Assembly (NCBI RefSeq): GCF_022012335.1
Contig: NZ_JAKLTO010000007.1
Span: 1 to 64,000, forward strand
DNA from: Flavobacterium sp. SM15
Lineage (GTDB): Bacteria > Bacteroidota > Bacteroidia > Flavobacteriales > Flavobacteriaceae
Direction of reading: 5' to 3'
Length of the DNA stretch: 64,000 bases
How positions within the stretch are numbered: the stretch's first letter is position 1; every line of letters begins with the position of its first letter. A program made the position numbers and the translations under genes. The notes beneath the pieces were generated by a model that had not been told where the DNA came from, did not search any database, and saw only the letters and a list, made by a program, of their open reading frames with translations. Below, piece after piece: positions 1 through 10,100 of this stretch.

Positions 1-720
1 TTAAAGGTGTAGCCGAAGAAACACAACCCGTAGCCGTATCGCGAACAGTTACATTGTATCCTCCTGGGGTAAGTCCTGTAAAAGTAGTTGAAACCTGATA
101 AGTTACTCCGTTTACACTATATTGTAAAGTAGCTCCGCTTGGACCCGTTACAACAATTGTTCCCGTTGGAGTGGTACACGTTGGTTGAACTGTCACACTC
201 GCAGTCGGTGCTGCCGGGTTAGCCGGAATCGGATTTACGGTTACTGAAGAAGCAGCTGAGCAACCAGTTCCTGTATCGCGAACAGTTACGTTATAAATTC
301 CAGGTGCTACACTAGAAAATGTAGTTCCGGCCTGAAAAGTTACTCCGTTGATACTATATTCCAAAGTAGCTCCTGTTGGCGCAGTCACTACGATTGTCCC
401 TGTTGGAGTGGTACACGTGGGCTGAACCGTTACACTAGCGGTCGGTGCTGCTGGGGCTCCTGCCGCAGGATTTATTACTACCGGAGTTGCTAAAGAAGCA
501 CACCCAGTAGCCGTATTTCTCACAGTAACATTGTAGGTACCTGGAGCCAATCCTGCAAAAGTTGTCGATGCTTGATAAGTTGCACCATTAATACTGTATT
601 CCAAACCTGCACCTACCGGAGCTGTTACTACTATCGTTCCGGTTGGACTCATACACGAAGGTTGAACCGTAGCACTTGCTGTTGGAGTTGCCGGAATTGC
701 ATTAACGGTGATCGGTACAT
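1..720 (-). repeat. Tandem 240-bp repeats (80-aa SprB-like units)
   Basis: The codons for the VQP core recur near positions 182, 422 and 661, so the period is 240 bp (80 residues). Units two and three are nearly identical, while the unit nearest the N terminus has diverged more (Met/Ser changes, Ala-rich linker). The array runs off the left edge, so the copy number is unknown. Confidence 0.85.
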
Positions 721-2542
721 TAAAAGTGGAACTACATCCGAAGCGGTCCGTTGCAGTTAAAGCATAGGTAATATTACTTGTTGGAGAAACCGTTGGAGTT
801 AATGTAGTACTGTTAGCCATGTTGGTTGTCGGACTCCAAGAATAACTCACAATTGCATTAGTGTCTCTTAAAATAACATCCCATGAAACTAAACTTCCGG
901 TTCCTCCACCACCGCCTCTATTATCTGCAACTTTAAGTGTCCAAGTTGTATTGGAATTTCCTCCCGCTGCATTAATTGCATCTAAAACAGTCTGAGGAAA
1001 GCAATAAGTTCTTGTTCCACTGAAAGTGGCCAATGGAAGCGGAGTGAAATTATACGTATTTCCATTCACGGTTATCGTTACCGCATTTGGTGTTGGACCT
1101 CTACCAATGTCTGAATGTTCGGTATGGTTTATTGTAAAACAAATGGATTGCAACATTCCTGCTGTTAAGGTAGTATTTGCCATACCAGAGGAAGTAATGT
1201 TATCGGTTAAACCTGCTGCGTTATTATTAGGAATGGCCGTATTTACAGTTCTAGAAAACTGTCTGTCGTTATAAGGCGTTCCAAGTGACACCACTCCATT
1301 CAGGTTAACGCTTTGCCCATTACATATTGAAGCACTTGCTGGGTTAACCACAATAACCGGCCCAGCATTTAAATTAACACGCTGTGAAGACACACTGGTA
1401 CATCCGTTTCCGGTCACCACTAATGAAATTAGATAATCTCCCGTGGCTGTATAAGTATGTGTTCCCGGATTTGGACTGTTAGAAGTTGTTCCATCACCAA
1501 AATTCCAAGCATAAGTAGATGCCCCAATAGAGTTATTGGTAATGGTCACTACTTGCGGAACCGTACAAGAAGACTGTGGACTAACTGTAAAAGAGGATAA
1601 AGTTCCCATCTGGAACGTCCCTCCCCAATCTAAGGTAAATCCGTTATTGGTTTGACTAAAGTTATCAATCAGCAAGGCATATGTTTGACCTGCCGTCACT
1701 GTTATTGGAGCATTGAATTCTGCAGGACACGTCTGACCTGTTGTATTGGTCAACATCCCGAAATTGGATCCCGGACTGGCACAACCGCCCATGGCTACTT
1801 GGGTTGCATAGTTGTAATTACACGACACCAAAGTACCTAAACATCCTGAGGTAACGTTATAAAGTGCCCAATCGTATTCGTCGGCAGCAATAGGATTTCC
1901 CATAAATTCAAGGGTTCCAGTTACTCCAACTGTAAATTGAATCCAAACGTCTTTTCTAACGGCGGCAAAAAAACAAGAAGGCTGCACACCACTTGCCGTA
2001 AAACCTGCTAAACTAGGAAACGACATACTGGCTTTATTACAAACATTTGTTGCCGATGCACAACCGTCTCCTGGGCTGCTGCTTGGAGGGGTAGAATTAA
2101 TACAAACTTCAAAAGTTCCGGTACCGCTACCGTTGGACTCTACCGAAACCCACACCTGTGTCCCTGGAACTAATCCAACCGTTGCCGAAGCGGCCGCTGA
2201 TCCTGTTGCCGCATTACAAACATCATAGGTACCAGTAGCACAATTCGATGTCTTTATCGTTACAACAGCATTGGTAATCGGGGAAGCTCCATTTGGAGTA
2301 ACAATCACCGTGTTGTTTGCATTTGTGGCAATGAATGTGTACCAAACTTCCTTACCCGGACCAGCGGTATCACAGGTAATGCTGTTATCACTGGTAGCAT
2401 TCAGGTTGGAAGAATTAAAACAAATTGAACCCGAAGCAGGTAAAGCCACCGCTTGGGCATTTCCACAGGTATCGTTGGAAGGCACCTGCGCCATTGCCTG
2501 TAGGGACAATAAGGTTAAGAATAAAAAGTATAGTTTTTTCAT
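1..2542 (-). CDS. Secreted multidomain adhesin with SprB-like tandem repeats (partial, 3' end off window)
   Basis: The frame opens at the ATG at 2542 and is open to the left edge, so about 847 residues are present and the C terminus is missing. Residues 1-19 form a Sec signal peptide ending in QAMAQ. Two Cys-bearing beta domains follow (about 20-115 and 175-300). Next come a PKD domain (about 320-390, WNFGDG) and a proprotein-convertase P-like region (about 405-560, with WTLKVADNRGGGG). From about residue 605 there are 80-residue repeats (VQP[ST]C, TGTIVVT, EYSING, GTYNVTVR, TGC). Such architectures are typical of T9SS-exported flavobacterial surface adhesins; the sorting signal would lie in the missing part. 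It starts 11 bp after a small secreted protein gene, probably as one transcript. The exact function is unknown. Confidence 0.85.
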   Translation of the reverse strand, partial: MKKLYFLFLTLLSLQAMAQVPSNDTCGNAQAVALPASGSICFNSSNLNATSDNSITCDTAGPGKEVWYTFIATNANNTVIVTPNGASPITNAVVTIKTSNCATGTYDVCNAATGSAAASATVGLVPGTQVWVSVESNGSGTGTFEVCINSTPPSSSPGDGCASATNVCNKASMSFPSLAGFTASGVQPSCFFAAVRKDVWIQFTVGVTGTLEFMGNPIAADEYDWALYNVTSGCLGTLVSCNYNYATQVAMGGCASPGSNFGMLTNTTGQTCPAEFNAPITVTAGQTYALLIDNFSQTNNGFTLDWGGTFQMGTLSSFTVSPQSSCTVPQVVTITNNSIGASTYAWNFGDGTTSNSPNPGTHTYTATGDYLISLVVTGNGCTSVSSQRVNLNAGPVIVVNPASASICNGQSVNLNGVVSLGTPYNDRQFSRTVNTAIPNNNAAGLTDNITSSGMANTTLTAGMLQSICFTINHTEHSDIGRGPTPNAVTITVNGNTYNFTPLPLATFSGTRTYCFPQTVLDAINAAGGNSNTTWTLKVADNRGGGGGTGSLVSWDVILRDTNAIVSYSWSPTTNMANSTTLTPTVSPTSNITYALTATDRFGCSSTFNVPITVNAIPATPTASATVQPSCMSPTGTIVVTAPVGAGLEYSINGATYQASTTFAGLAPGTYNVTVRNTATGCASLATPVVINPAAGAPAAPTASVTVQPTCTTPTGTIVVTAPTGATLEYSINGVTFQAGTTFSSVAPGIYNVTVRDTGTGCSAASSVTVNPIPANPAAPTASVTVQPTCTTPTGTIVVTGPSGATLQYSVNGVTYQVSTTFTGLTPGGYNVTVRDTATGCVSSATPL

Positions 2543-2553
2543 AAGAATTTATT

Positions 2554-2862
2554 CTAATAGGTTGAAATCAGTTCGAGTTTTACATTCTTCTGAATACCTT
2601 TTTTGGGTAAAATCATCAACCGTACTTCGGTTCCCAATTGAACATATTTCACTTGGTTTTCAGATCGGTTTTGTTCGATGATTTCATCAATGTTGTAAGG
2701 AATAGCCGGTTTACTTCTCGGGTTTTTCACCTGGATTTGAAAAGTTCCTTCGTATTTTTTCAACTTTTCATCAATACTCAAACCGTTGCTTTTATTCTTT
2801 TCCTGAGCAAAAAGACTCAGTGTAAGCATTAAAAAACACAGCAATTGGAATACTTTTTTCAT
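2554..2862 (-). CDS. Small secreted protein upstream of the adhesin
   Basis: This 102-residue protein has a signal peptide at residues 1-19 (MKKVFQLLCF... ending LSLFAQ) and a mature part rich in Lys, Glu and Asn. It has no cysteine in the mature part and no recognisable domain. The stop codon lies 11 bp before the start of the large adhesin on the same strand, which suggests co-transcription and a periplasmic or exported role linked to the adhesin. The ATG start sits directly before the hydrophobic segment. I do not recognise the family; it could be a small chaperone-like or accessory factor, but the sequence gives no proof. Confidence 0.7.
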   Translation of the reverse strand: MKKVFQLLCFLMLTLSLFAQEKNKSNGLSIDEKLKKYEGTFQIQVKNPRSKPAIPYNIDEIIEQNRSENQVKYVQLGTEVRLMILPKKGIQKNVKLELISTY

Positions 2863-3354
2863 TAGTTAGAAAGGTTTAATTAGTTATTTCATGTAATTAT
2901 TTAGCATAGAAAATCCGACAACAACAGTACATACTGATGAAATCAGGAGAGATTAGTTTAGCAAAACCGTAAAATGAAGATTACTTAAACAACTGATGAA
3001 TCTTGAAAAGCGCAGGCTGTTGCTTTTCATTTGTTCGAACGTTATAGAATGCTGAAATGTAATTTTGTTTCATAAATAATTTTACTATTTAAGTTATTTT
3101 AACACAATTTTTACAAGAATTTAAAAATTGGTCTAATATACATTTTTATAACATATTTTATATTTTTTATTAATTTTTTTTTAAACTGTAAAGAATTCAG
3201 TGTTTACAAGTGTTTTAAAAGATTATTTAACAAAAAAGAATGGTTTATTAATAATTTCAGAAGTTTAAAAAAGTCAAAAAACGACAAAAAGGGTGTTTAA
3301 TCGAAAAAAAAAAGCTGTAAAAACTGTGCGCAAAAGAAATTCCTGTGAATTTCA
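2863..3354. other. AT-rich intergenic region between divergent genes
   Basis: About 490 bp without a credible ORF, very A/T-rich with poly-A and poly-T tracts. It must hold the promoter of the leftward small-protein/adhesin unit, but I see no clear TAnnTTTG box for it. A TAATTTTG box on the + strand at 3060-3067, with a TTG 16 bp upstream, has no gene behind it and may be chance or an unannotated small RNA. Confidence 0.5.
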
Positions 3355-3362
3355 TATATTTG
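3355..3362 (+). promoter_or_regulatory. Bacteroidetes -7 box for lpxH
   Basis: TATATTTG matches TAnnTTTG. Transcription would begin near 3368, after the in-frame ATG at 3345 and before the ATG at 3381. This decides in favour of the downstream start. Confidence 0.6.
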
Positions 3363-3380
3363 AACCTAAATCTGCAATTG

Positions 3381-4139
3381 ATGAAATTACCGAACGCTAA
3401 AAAAGTCTATTTTGCATCCGATCAACACTTTGGAGCACCAACAGCAGAAAAAAGTGCTCCCCGAGAGCAAAAGTTTGTGGTTTGGTTGGACGAAATAAAA
3501 CACGATGCCGATGCTTTATTCCTCTTAGGTGATCTTTTTGACTTCTGGTTTGAATACAAAACCGTAGTTCCCAAAGGCTTTGTAAGGGTCCTTGGAAAAT
3601 TAGCAGAATTAAGAGACAGCGGAATACCCATCTTCTTTTTTGTAGGAAACCACGATTTATGGATGTATGATTATTTTGAAAAAGAACTCAACATTCCGGT
3701 TTATCACAAACCAAAGCACTTCACCATTTGCGAAAAAGAATTTTTTATCGGACACGGAGATGGTTTAGGCCCCGGAGACAAAGGATATAAGCGCATGAAA
3801 AGAGTATTCACAAACCCTTTATCCAAAACATTGTTCCGATGGCTGCATCCCGATATCGGAGTGAAATTAGCACAATACCTTTCGGTAAAAAACAAATTGA
3901 TTTCCGGAAAAGAAGACGTAAAATATCTGGGAGAGGAAGGCGAATGGTTAGTTCAGTATTCGAAAAAAAAATTGACTGAAAAACACTATGATTACTTTAT
4001 TTTCGGACACAGACACCTACCCCTCGAGATTATGCTCAAAGACAACTCGAGGTATTTTAATTTAGGTGACTGGATTGGATATTTTACTTATGGGGTATTC
4101 GATGGAAAAGATTTCGAACTAAAAAAATACAACCATTAA
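3381..4139 (+). CDS. lpxH: UDP-2,3-diacylglucosamine diphosphatase (LpxH-like)
   Basis: This 252-residue calcineurin-like metallophosphoesterase hydrolyses UDP-2,3-diacylglucosamine to lipid X in lipid A synthesis, at the cytoplasmic face of the inner membrane. The two-metal motifs appear in order: SDQHFGA (D-x-H), GDLFDFWFEY, GNHDLW, GHGDG and FGHRHLP. These are diagnostic of the LpxH branch, and the length fits (about 240-260). The frame extends 12 codons upstream to 3345, but a TATATTTG promoter box lies inside that stretch, so ATG 3381 is preferred. The stop overlaps that of the convergent membrane-protein gene. Bacteroidetes can carry more than one LpxH-like paralogue, so the exact substrate is inferred. 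Confidence 0.85.
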   Translation: MKLPNAKKVYFASDQHFGAPTAEKSAPREQKFVVWLDEIKHDADALFLLGDLFDFWFEYKTVVPKGFVRVLGKLAELRDSGIPIFFFVGNHDLWMYDYFEKELNIPVYHKPKHFTICEKEFFIGHGDGLGPGDKGYKRMKRVFTNPLSKTLFRWLHPDIGVKLAQYLSVKNKLISGKEDVKYLGEEGEWLVQYSKKKLTEKHYDYFIFGHRHLPLEIMLKDNSRYFNLGDWIGYFTYGVFDGKDFELKKYNH

Positions 4140-4591
4140 TGATGGCTTAAATGCCCGTCGGTATAGGTTTTACCTTTCCAATACTGCATTAACGCAAAAG
4201 CCCCTATTGCCGAAGAAGCCAAGCCTTCAAAAAGCAAACCGGCACAGTATTGGTAAATTGAAGGGCTGCCTCCGAAAAGAAATGCCTCGGAAAGAGTCTT
4301 AATGTATTCTGCACCTCCACGTAAATGGATGTAAATATTAAGCCCTATCACACTTAAAATCACCCCAATAAAAGCCGTCATTGCTCCCGAGGTAAGATTA
4401 TAAAGATAATTGGTTTCTCCATCGTGAATGTTGGCTTTAATGGTGCGGTTAATTCCTAAAAGCACAATAAAAATGTTTAAGATTCTCAGATAAAAAATGT
4501 TGGACAAGCCCATAAGCTCCATGGCAAGAAAGTACACACCAATACCAACAAAGATTATTAAACCGTTTCTAAATTCTCTTGACTTAATCAT
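4136..4591 (-). CDS. Four-TM membrane protein, unknown
   Basis: A 151-residue protein with about four predicted hydrophobic segments: NGLIIFVGIGVYFLAM, an IFYLRILNIFIVLLGI stretch, an AMTAFIGVILSVIGL stretch and a Gly/Ala-rich segment near residues 108-133. The N terminus is basic (MIKSREFRNG) and the C terminus ends in HLSHH. There is no enzymatic motif. It resembles small flavobacterial DUF4199-type membrane proteins in size and layout, but I cannot assign it firmly. Its stop overlaps the lpxH stop, so the two genes converge with no space for a terminator. It starts alone, with 160 bp of AT-rich DNA upstream. Confidence 0.65.
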   Translation of the reverse strand: MIKSREFRNGLIIFVGIGVYFLAMELMGLSNIFYLRILNIFIVLLGINRTIKANIHDGETNYLYNLTSGAMTAFIGVILSVIGLNIYIHLRGGAEYIKTLSEAFLFGGSPSIYQYCAGLLFEGLASSAIGAFALMQYWKGKTYTDGHLSHH

Positions 4592-4755
4592 AGCATTACA
4601 AATTTAACAGTTAAACACGATTTAAATAACGAAAATACCAATAAATCAAACAATAGTCTGATAAAAAATAGCATCTGTTAACAAATGTAAAGAATATTTT
4701 TCAATACTCGGTTTACCGGCACGCTAATTATTAGTTAAATAGAATTTAAAACCGA

Positions 4756-6066
4756 TTAACGGTAAAGAAGCACCCAGCTAGAATGAGAAAACCAATCCCA
4801 TTTTACGGAAGCTAAGTCCACATTCGGATCAATGAGTTGTTTGGAAGGTTTGCGATTTACCGAAACCGAACAATCCGCAAAAACAGCAACCTCGATACCT
4901 TTACTAAAATAGTATTCTTTGATTCGTTGAGCCGTCTGCCAAATCATATCGGGCTTTGTAGCCATTTCACTCCATTGAATATGAGTAAGATGCTCTTCAA
5001 AAGAATCGGAAATTAAGGTTTTATTCTTTTTATCAAGGATTCTAAAATGCAGGGTTCCGCTTCGTTCACGCAACATCATGCGCCAACTGAGTCGGTGCCC
5101 TTCTTCGGTCCATAAAACATCTCCTTTTATAAACCAATGTCGTAAAGGCAAAAGAAACTGTAAGATAAAATAAGGGATAAAAAAAAGATATACGATTTTT
5201 CTACCTTGATTAAGAAGCAGAGCATTTTCCGTGTTAAAAACCGGTTTGTTTTTAAAAAACAATGCACGAATGGTTTCCGGAGGATAAAAGAAAAGCGCAA
5301 AACTTAAAGCGAAATAAGGAAAAATTCCAATTTTTAGAAAAACCGAATTGAACAGATGAAAAAACAATGCCGCAACAACTGCAAGCGTTCTTGTTCTCTT
5401 CCAAAGCAGCATCGGAACAATTAATCCGTCAAAAGCGATACCCGCATAAGCAATAAAAAGACTGAACCAATGCTGTCTGAAAACAACATTAATCCAACTG
5501 TTTTCGGCTATGTTAAAAAACAAAATCCGTGTATAGGTTCCATCGAGCCAGTCGGGGTAAAATTTGGCAAGAGTGGCAAAAAAATAAACGATAGCCATTT
5601 GAAAAATCATCACAAAAGCACACCAGGAAGGCATTGAAAGCTGTTCCACAACCCTTTTTTGCTTTACATCCAAAGAAGCATACCTGTTGGCTGGAAGAAA
5701 AAACAGAATCAAACCAACCAGCATCAACAAGTAATAATGGTTATTGTATGAGGTTTTCTGCATGAAATAAGTTCCCGACCAAAGCAGGGTAAGCAAGCCA
5801 ACACTCCATCGGTAACGATAGCCCAGCATTACTGCAATCGAGAGCATTCCCATTGCAAAATAATACCCATACATTCCGTAACCAGGCAAGGGTTGCAGCC
5901 ACTCAAAACCAATAAACGAAAAGGTAAATTCCGGAAGCAGAAAATTATGCTTGACCCAACCCGTTAAAACAGCTCCAAAAGCTTCACAGGCAAAAAGAAA
6001 GCCGAACAGCATCCGAAAAAGAATCAGCGCACTGTTGTCTATTTGCCGAAACAAGCTGTTATTCAT
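4756..6066 (-). CDS. HTTM / vitamin K-dependent gamma-carboxylase-like membrane protein
   Basis: A 436-residue polytopic protein with many hydrophobic helices in the first 300 residues and a soluble C-terminal part. Features match the bacterial HTTM (horizontally transferred transmembrane) domain family related to vitamin K-dependent gamma-carboxylase: TSYNNHYYLL, the PANRYASLD turn, the AKFYPDWLDG loop and the HLFNSVFLKIGIFPYFALS helix. Human VKGC carboxylates Glu side chains; bacterial members are mostly uncharacterised. The ATG at 6066 overlaps the end of ribF by 8 bp, so translation is probably coupled. Pairing with a flavin kinase is suggestive but does not prove a flavin or quinone link. 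Confidence 0.8.
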   Translation of the reverse strand: MNNSLFRQIDNSALILFRMLFGFLFACEAFGAVLTGWVKHNFLLPEFTFSFIGFEWLQPLPGYGMYGYYFAMGMLSIAVMLGYRYRWSVGLLTLLWSGTYFMQKTSYNNHYYLLMLVGLILFFLPANRYASLDVKQKRVVEQLSMPSWCAFVMIFQMAIVYFFATLAKFYPDWLDGTYTRILFFNIAENSWINVVFRQHWFSLFIAYAGIAFDGLIVPMLLWKRTRTLAVVAALFFHLFNSVFLKIGIFPYFALSFALFFYPPETIRALFFKNKPVFNTENALLLNQGRKIVYLFFIPYFILQFLLPLRHWFIKGDVLWTEEGHRLSWRMMLRERSGTLHFRILDKKNKTLISDSFEEHLTHIQWSEMATKPDMIWQTAQRIKEYYFSKGIEVAVFADCSVSVNRKPSKQLIDPNVDLASVKWDWFSHSSWVLLYR

Positions 6067-7000
6067 CCAACAAATGTTTTTGAATATACTCGATTGTAGT
6101 TTGCTGATCCTGATGCAATTGCTCCTTTAAAGCCTCAACCGAAGGAAATCTAACCTCATCTCGAATACGTTGGTGAAGGGCAACCTGAATTTGCTTTCCG
6201 TACAAATCTCCATCAAAATTCAAGAAATGAACCTCTACAGAAGGAACCGTTCCACCCACAGTAGGATTAACGCCTATGTTCATCATCCCAAACACCTTCT
6301 TACCATCAATCTTAGAAGAAACAACATAAACTCCTTTTTGAGGAACCAACTTATACTCTTGATCAATTTTAATATTAGCGGTTGGAAAACCGATGGTGCG
6401 TCCTAATTTTTTCCCTTCTACAACCTGTCCGGAAAGAAAATAGTTATAGCCCAAGTATTGATTGGCCAAAGCGATGTTTCCACTATCGAGCGCATTCCTG
6501 ATTTTGGTCGAACTGATGGAAACCTGATCAATTTCCTGAGCCGAGATTTGTTCCACCTCAAAACCGTATTTTTTACCAAAAAAAATCAAATCGTCCAGGG
6601 TTGCCGAACGATTTTTACCAAAACGATGGTCGTAGCCAATAATGATTTTGGCTATTTTGAATTTATCAACAAGAATTTCTTTTACGAACTCTTCAGCAGA
6701 AAGATTAGAAAAAGCTGCATCAAAAGGATGAACCACTAAATTATCCACTCCACATCTGGAAAGCAAATGCGATTTTTCCTCAATAGTATTCAATAACTTA
6801 ATATCGGAATGCTGCTGCAACACCATCCGGGGATGTGGAAAAAACGTAAGCACTAAACTCTCACAACCAAGTTCTTTGCTGCCTGATATGATTTTATCTA
6901 ATATGGATTTATGCCCAAGATGTACACCATCAAAGGTACCTAGTGTTACCACCGTAGGTGATGACGCATTAAATTCTGGTATGGAGTTAAAAATTTTCAA
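6059..7000 (-). CDS. ribF: Bifunctional riboflavin kinase / FAD synthetase
   Basis: RibF phosphorylates riboflavin to FMN and adenylates FMN to FAD in the cytosol. The N-terminal FAD synthetase domain shows the nucleotidyl-transferase signature TLGTFDGVHLGHKSIL and FFPHP, then IIGYDHRFGK and SSTKIRNAL. The C-terminal flavokinase domain shows GRTIGFPTANI, GVYVV and NIGVNPT. About 313 residues is the usual size. No in-frame ATG exists at the N terminus. Frame start candidates are TTG 7018 and TTG 7000. A TACCTTTG promoter box covers 7016-7023, so TTG 7000 (MKIFNSIPEF) is the likely start. It is the first gene of an operon with the HTTM protein. Confidence 0.93.
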   Translation of the reverse strand: MKIFNSIPEFNASSPTVVTLGTFDGVHLGHKSILDKIISGSKELGCESLVLTFFPHPRMVLQQHSDIKLLNTIEEKSHLLSRCGVDNLVVHPFDAAFSNLSAEEFVKEILVDKFKIAKIIIGYDHRFGKNRSATLDDLIFFGKKYGFEVEQISAQEIDQVSISSTKIRNALDSGNIALANQYLGYNYFLSGQVVEGKKLGRTIGFPTANIKIDQEYKLVPQKGVYVVSSKIDGKKVFGMMNIGVNPTVGGTVPSVEVHFLNFDGDLYGKQIQVALHQRIRDEVRFPSVEALKEQLHQDQQTTIEYIQKHLLDE

Positions 7001-7015
7001 AAGAATACATTTGGG

Positions 7016-7023
7016 CAAAGGTA
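7016..7023 (-). promoter_or_regulatory. -7 box for ribF
   Basis: TACCTTTG (TAnnTTTG) reads leftward. It overlaps the upstream TTG candidate start, so ribF must begin at TTG 7000, about 10 nt after the expected transcription start. Confidence 0.6.
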
Positions 7024-7113
7024 ATTAATGCTGATTATTTTAGAAAATTAAATACATTTTTACAACCTTTATCAATTTGTTAAGAAAAATTTAAAAAAAA
7101 TCAAAAATAAATG

Positions 7114-7121
7114 TATTTTTG
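7114..7121 (+). promoter_or_regulatory. -7 box for first reprolysin gene
   Basis: TATTTTTG, 28 bp before the ATG at 7150. No TTG lies at the usual 19-22 bp upstream; the nearest is 33 bp away. Confidence 0.5.
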
Positions 7122-7149
7122 AAGCCTTAACTATCTAATAACTAAAAAA

Positions 7150-10100
7150 ATGAAACGAATTTTACTGTTTTCGTTTGTGGCCGCAATGAGTTTTTCCGCT
7201 CAGGCACAAACTGAAAAGGCCTGGAGCCCCGCCAAAGGCCGTAATTTCGAGACTGCTAAAGGTGTAAAACGCCAAGCATTTCCGAAAAAGTACGATTTGT
7301 ACCAACTGGACATCAACCCGATTAAACAGGCGTTGTTTTCAGCGGTAGACAAAACGTCAAGACAAAGTGTTATTATTTCACTACCAACTGCAAAAGGAGG
7401 TATTGAACAGTTCGAAATGTATGAAGCTTCAAACTTCGAGGCGGATTTACAAGCGCAATTCCCTGAAATCAGAGCGTTTTCCGGAAGAGGTATCACTGAC
7501 CGTTATGCGACCGTTAAATTAAGTATTTCTCCACAAGGAATCCAAACCATGATTTTCAGAGCCGACAAGGAAAGTGAATTCATGGAACCGTATTCTAAAG
7601 ACCGTACCGTTTACGCTGTTTACAACTCTCAAAGAGAAAAAGGGAAATACGGATGGGCGTGTTCAACAGACGACAAACACATGATGGAAAACCTTGACCG
7701 TCAAATCCCAAACACTAACAAATCAGATGCTGGTCAGTTAAAAACCATGCGTTTAGCTCAGTCATGTAACGGAGAATACGCAAACTACCACGGCGCTTCT
7801 ACAGCTGGAACTGCTGCAGACAAAGCAATGGTTTTAGCTGCTTTCAATGCAACATTAACCCGTTGTAACGGTGTTTATGAAAAAGATTTGGCTTTACACT
7901 TAAATCTTGTAGCAAGTACAACAAACGTAATTTACTGTAATCCGGCTACTGACCCTTACTCAACCACACTAAGCCAGTGGAACGCTCAATTACAGAACGC
8001 ATTAAGCTCTTCATTGACTGGACCTTCTACTTCATTAGCTGCAAACAATGCCGCTTATGACATCGGACACATGTTTGGTGCTTCTGGAGGTGGTGGAAAC
8101 GCCGGATGTATTGGATGTGTTTGTGTTAACGACACTTCAAGCACAACAGACAACAACAAAGGATCAGGTATTACTTCTCCTGCAGACGGAATTCCGGAAG
8201 GAGATAACTTCGACATCGATTACGTTGTTCACGAAGTTGGTCACCAATTAGGAGGAAACCACACCTTCTCAAACAGCAACGAGGGTTCTGGTGTTAACAA
8301 AGAAGTAGGTTCTGGTGTAACCATCATGGGTTATGCGGGTATTACTTCTCAAGATGTGGCACCTCACTCTATAGACATTTATCACGAAGCTACAATTGCT
8401 CAAATTCAAGCAAACTTAGCCACAAAAACATGTCCGGTTACTACTCCAATCAGCGCTAACAATGTGGCTCCGGTAGTAAGTGCTGTTGCAAACTTTTCAA
8501 TTCCGATCAACACTCCGTTTGTACTTACAGGAGCTGCAACAGACGCTAACAACGATCCTCTAACTTATTGTTGGGAACAAAACGACGATGGTGGAGCTCA
8601 AACAGGAGCTAGCAGTGGTGCAAGAGCAAACAAACCTGTTGGACCAAACTTTATTTCTTGGCTTCCAACGGCTTCTCCTTCAAGATATTTCCCTAAAATC
8701 GAATCAATTGTTGCAAACTCTGCTACAACATCACAAGTAGGTGGAGACGCAGGAATGTTATCAGAAGCATTAAGCTCTGTAGCTCGTGATTTGAATTTCA
8801 GATTAACAGTTAGAGATAACGCACCGTACAGCTCAACAGCTCCGGTTACTGTAGGACAGACCTCTTTTACAGACATGAAAATTACAACAGTTGCAACTGC
8901 TGGTCCTTTTACAGTAACAGGTCCAAACACTGCGGTTTCTTGGGCAGCTGGAACCAACCAAACCATTACTTGGAATGTAGCTAATACAGATATAGCTCCA
9001 ATCAACGCTAAATATGTAGACATTTATTTATCTACAGACGGAGGTTATACTTACCCAACATTATTAGCGAGCAGAGTTCCTAATGATGGTAGTGAAACCA
9101 TCACTGTTCCTAACAATTTAGGTTCTGCAAACCGTTATATGGTAAAAGCTAACGGCAACGTTTTCTTCGATATTTCCAATATTAACTCTTTAGTACCTGC
9201 TGGAGGAACTACTTTCTCGGTAGCTTTCAACGGAACTGACGGAGGACAAAACAAGTCAGCTTGTCAAGGAACGGATGTATCTTATGATATTGTTTACAAA
9301 GCGCTTAATGGTTTCTCAGGAACTACTTCATTCTCTGCTACTGGAAACCCTGCAGGTTCAACAGTAACGTTTTCACCAAGTACAATTTCAGCAGACGGAA
9401 CAGTAACTATGACAATCAGCAATACTGCAACTGCTACACCTGGAATTTACAACATTATGGTAACGGCTACTTCTGGAGCAACTTCAAAAACAGTACCTTA
9501 CTATTTTGAATTGTTCAACTCAAGTTTCACAGCAATGTCTTTGACAACACCGGCAGATAATGCAAACGGACAAGGATTAGCTGTTAACCTTACTTGGGCT
9601 GCAAACGGAAATGCTACAAATTATGATGTACAAGTTGCTACTGATAATGCTTTCACTAACATCATCAGTTCAGGAAACTCAGCTTCAACAAACTATAGCG
9701 TGAGTGGATTAAACCAAGCTACAGATTATTTCTGGAGAGTATTGCCTAAAAACTCATCTTGTAGTGGAGTTTACAGTACTGCTTATAAATTCACAACGGG
9801 AACTGTGACTTGCGCAAACGCTTCGTCTACAAACATCCCATTAACGATTTCAGCTTCCGGTACTCCAACAATTAACTCAACGTTAAGCATTCCTGCTGGA
9901 GGAACTATTAGTGATGTTAACCTTACAATGAACGTTACCCACTCTTGGATTAACGACTTGACGGCTACTTTAATCAGTCCAACCGGAACTCAGGTTCAAT
10001 TATACGCAAGACCTTGTACCAACACACTTATCCAAAACATAAACGCTACGTTTGACGATTCAGGAATAGCGGTAGTTTGTGGAACCAACCCTGGTATCAG

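Noticed and set aside
2271-2681. 136-residue ORF on the + strand opposite the adhesin
   Set aside because: It is the antisense frame of the signal peptide and N-terminal adhesin codons; no family signal.
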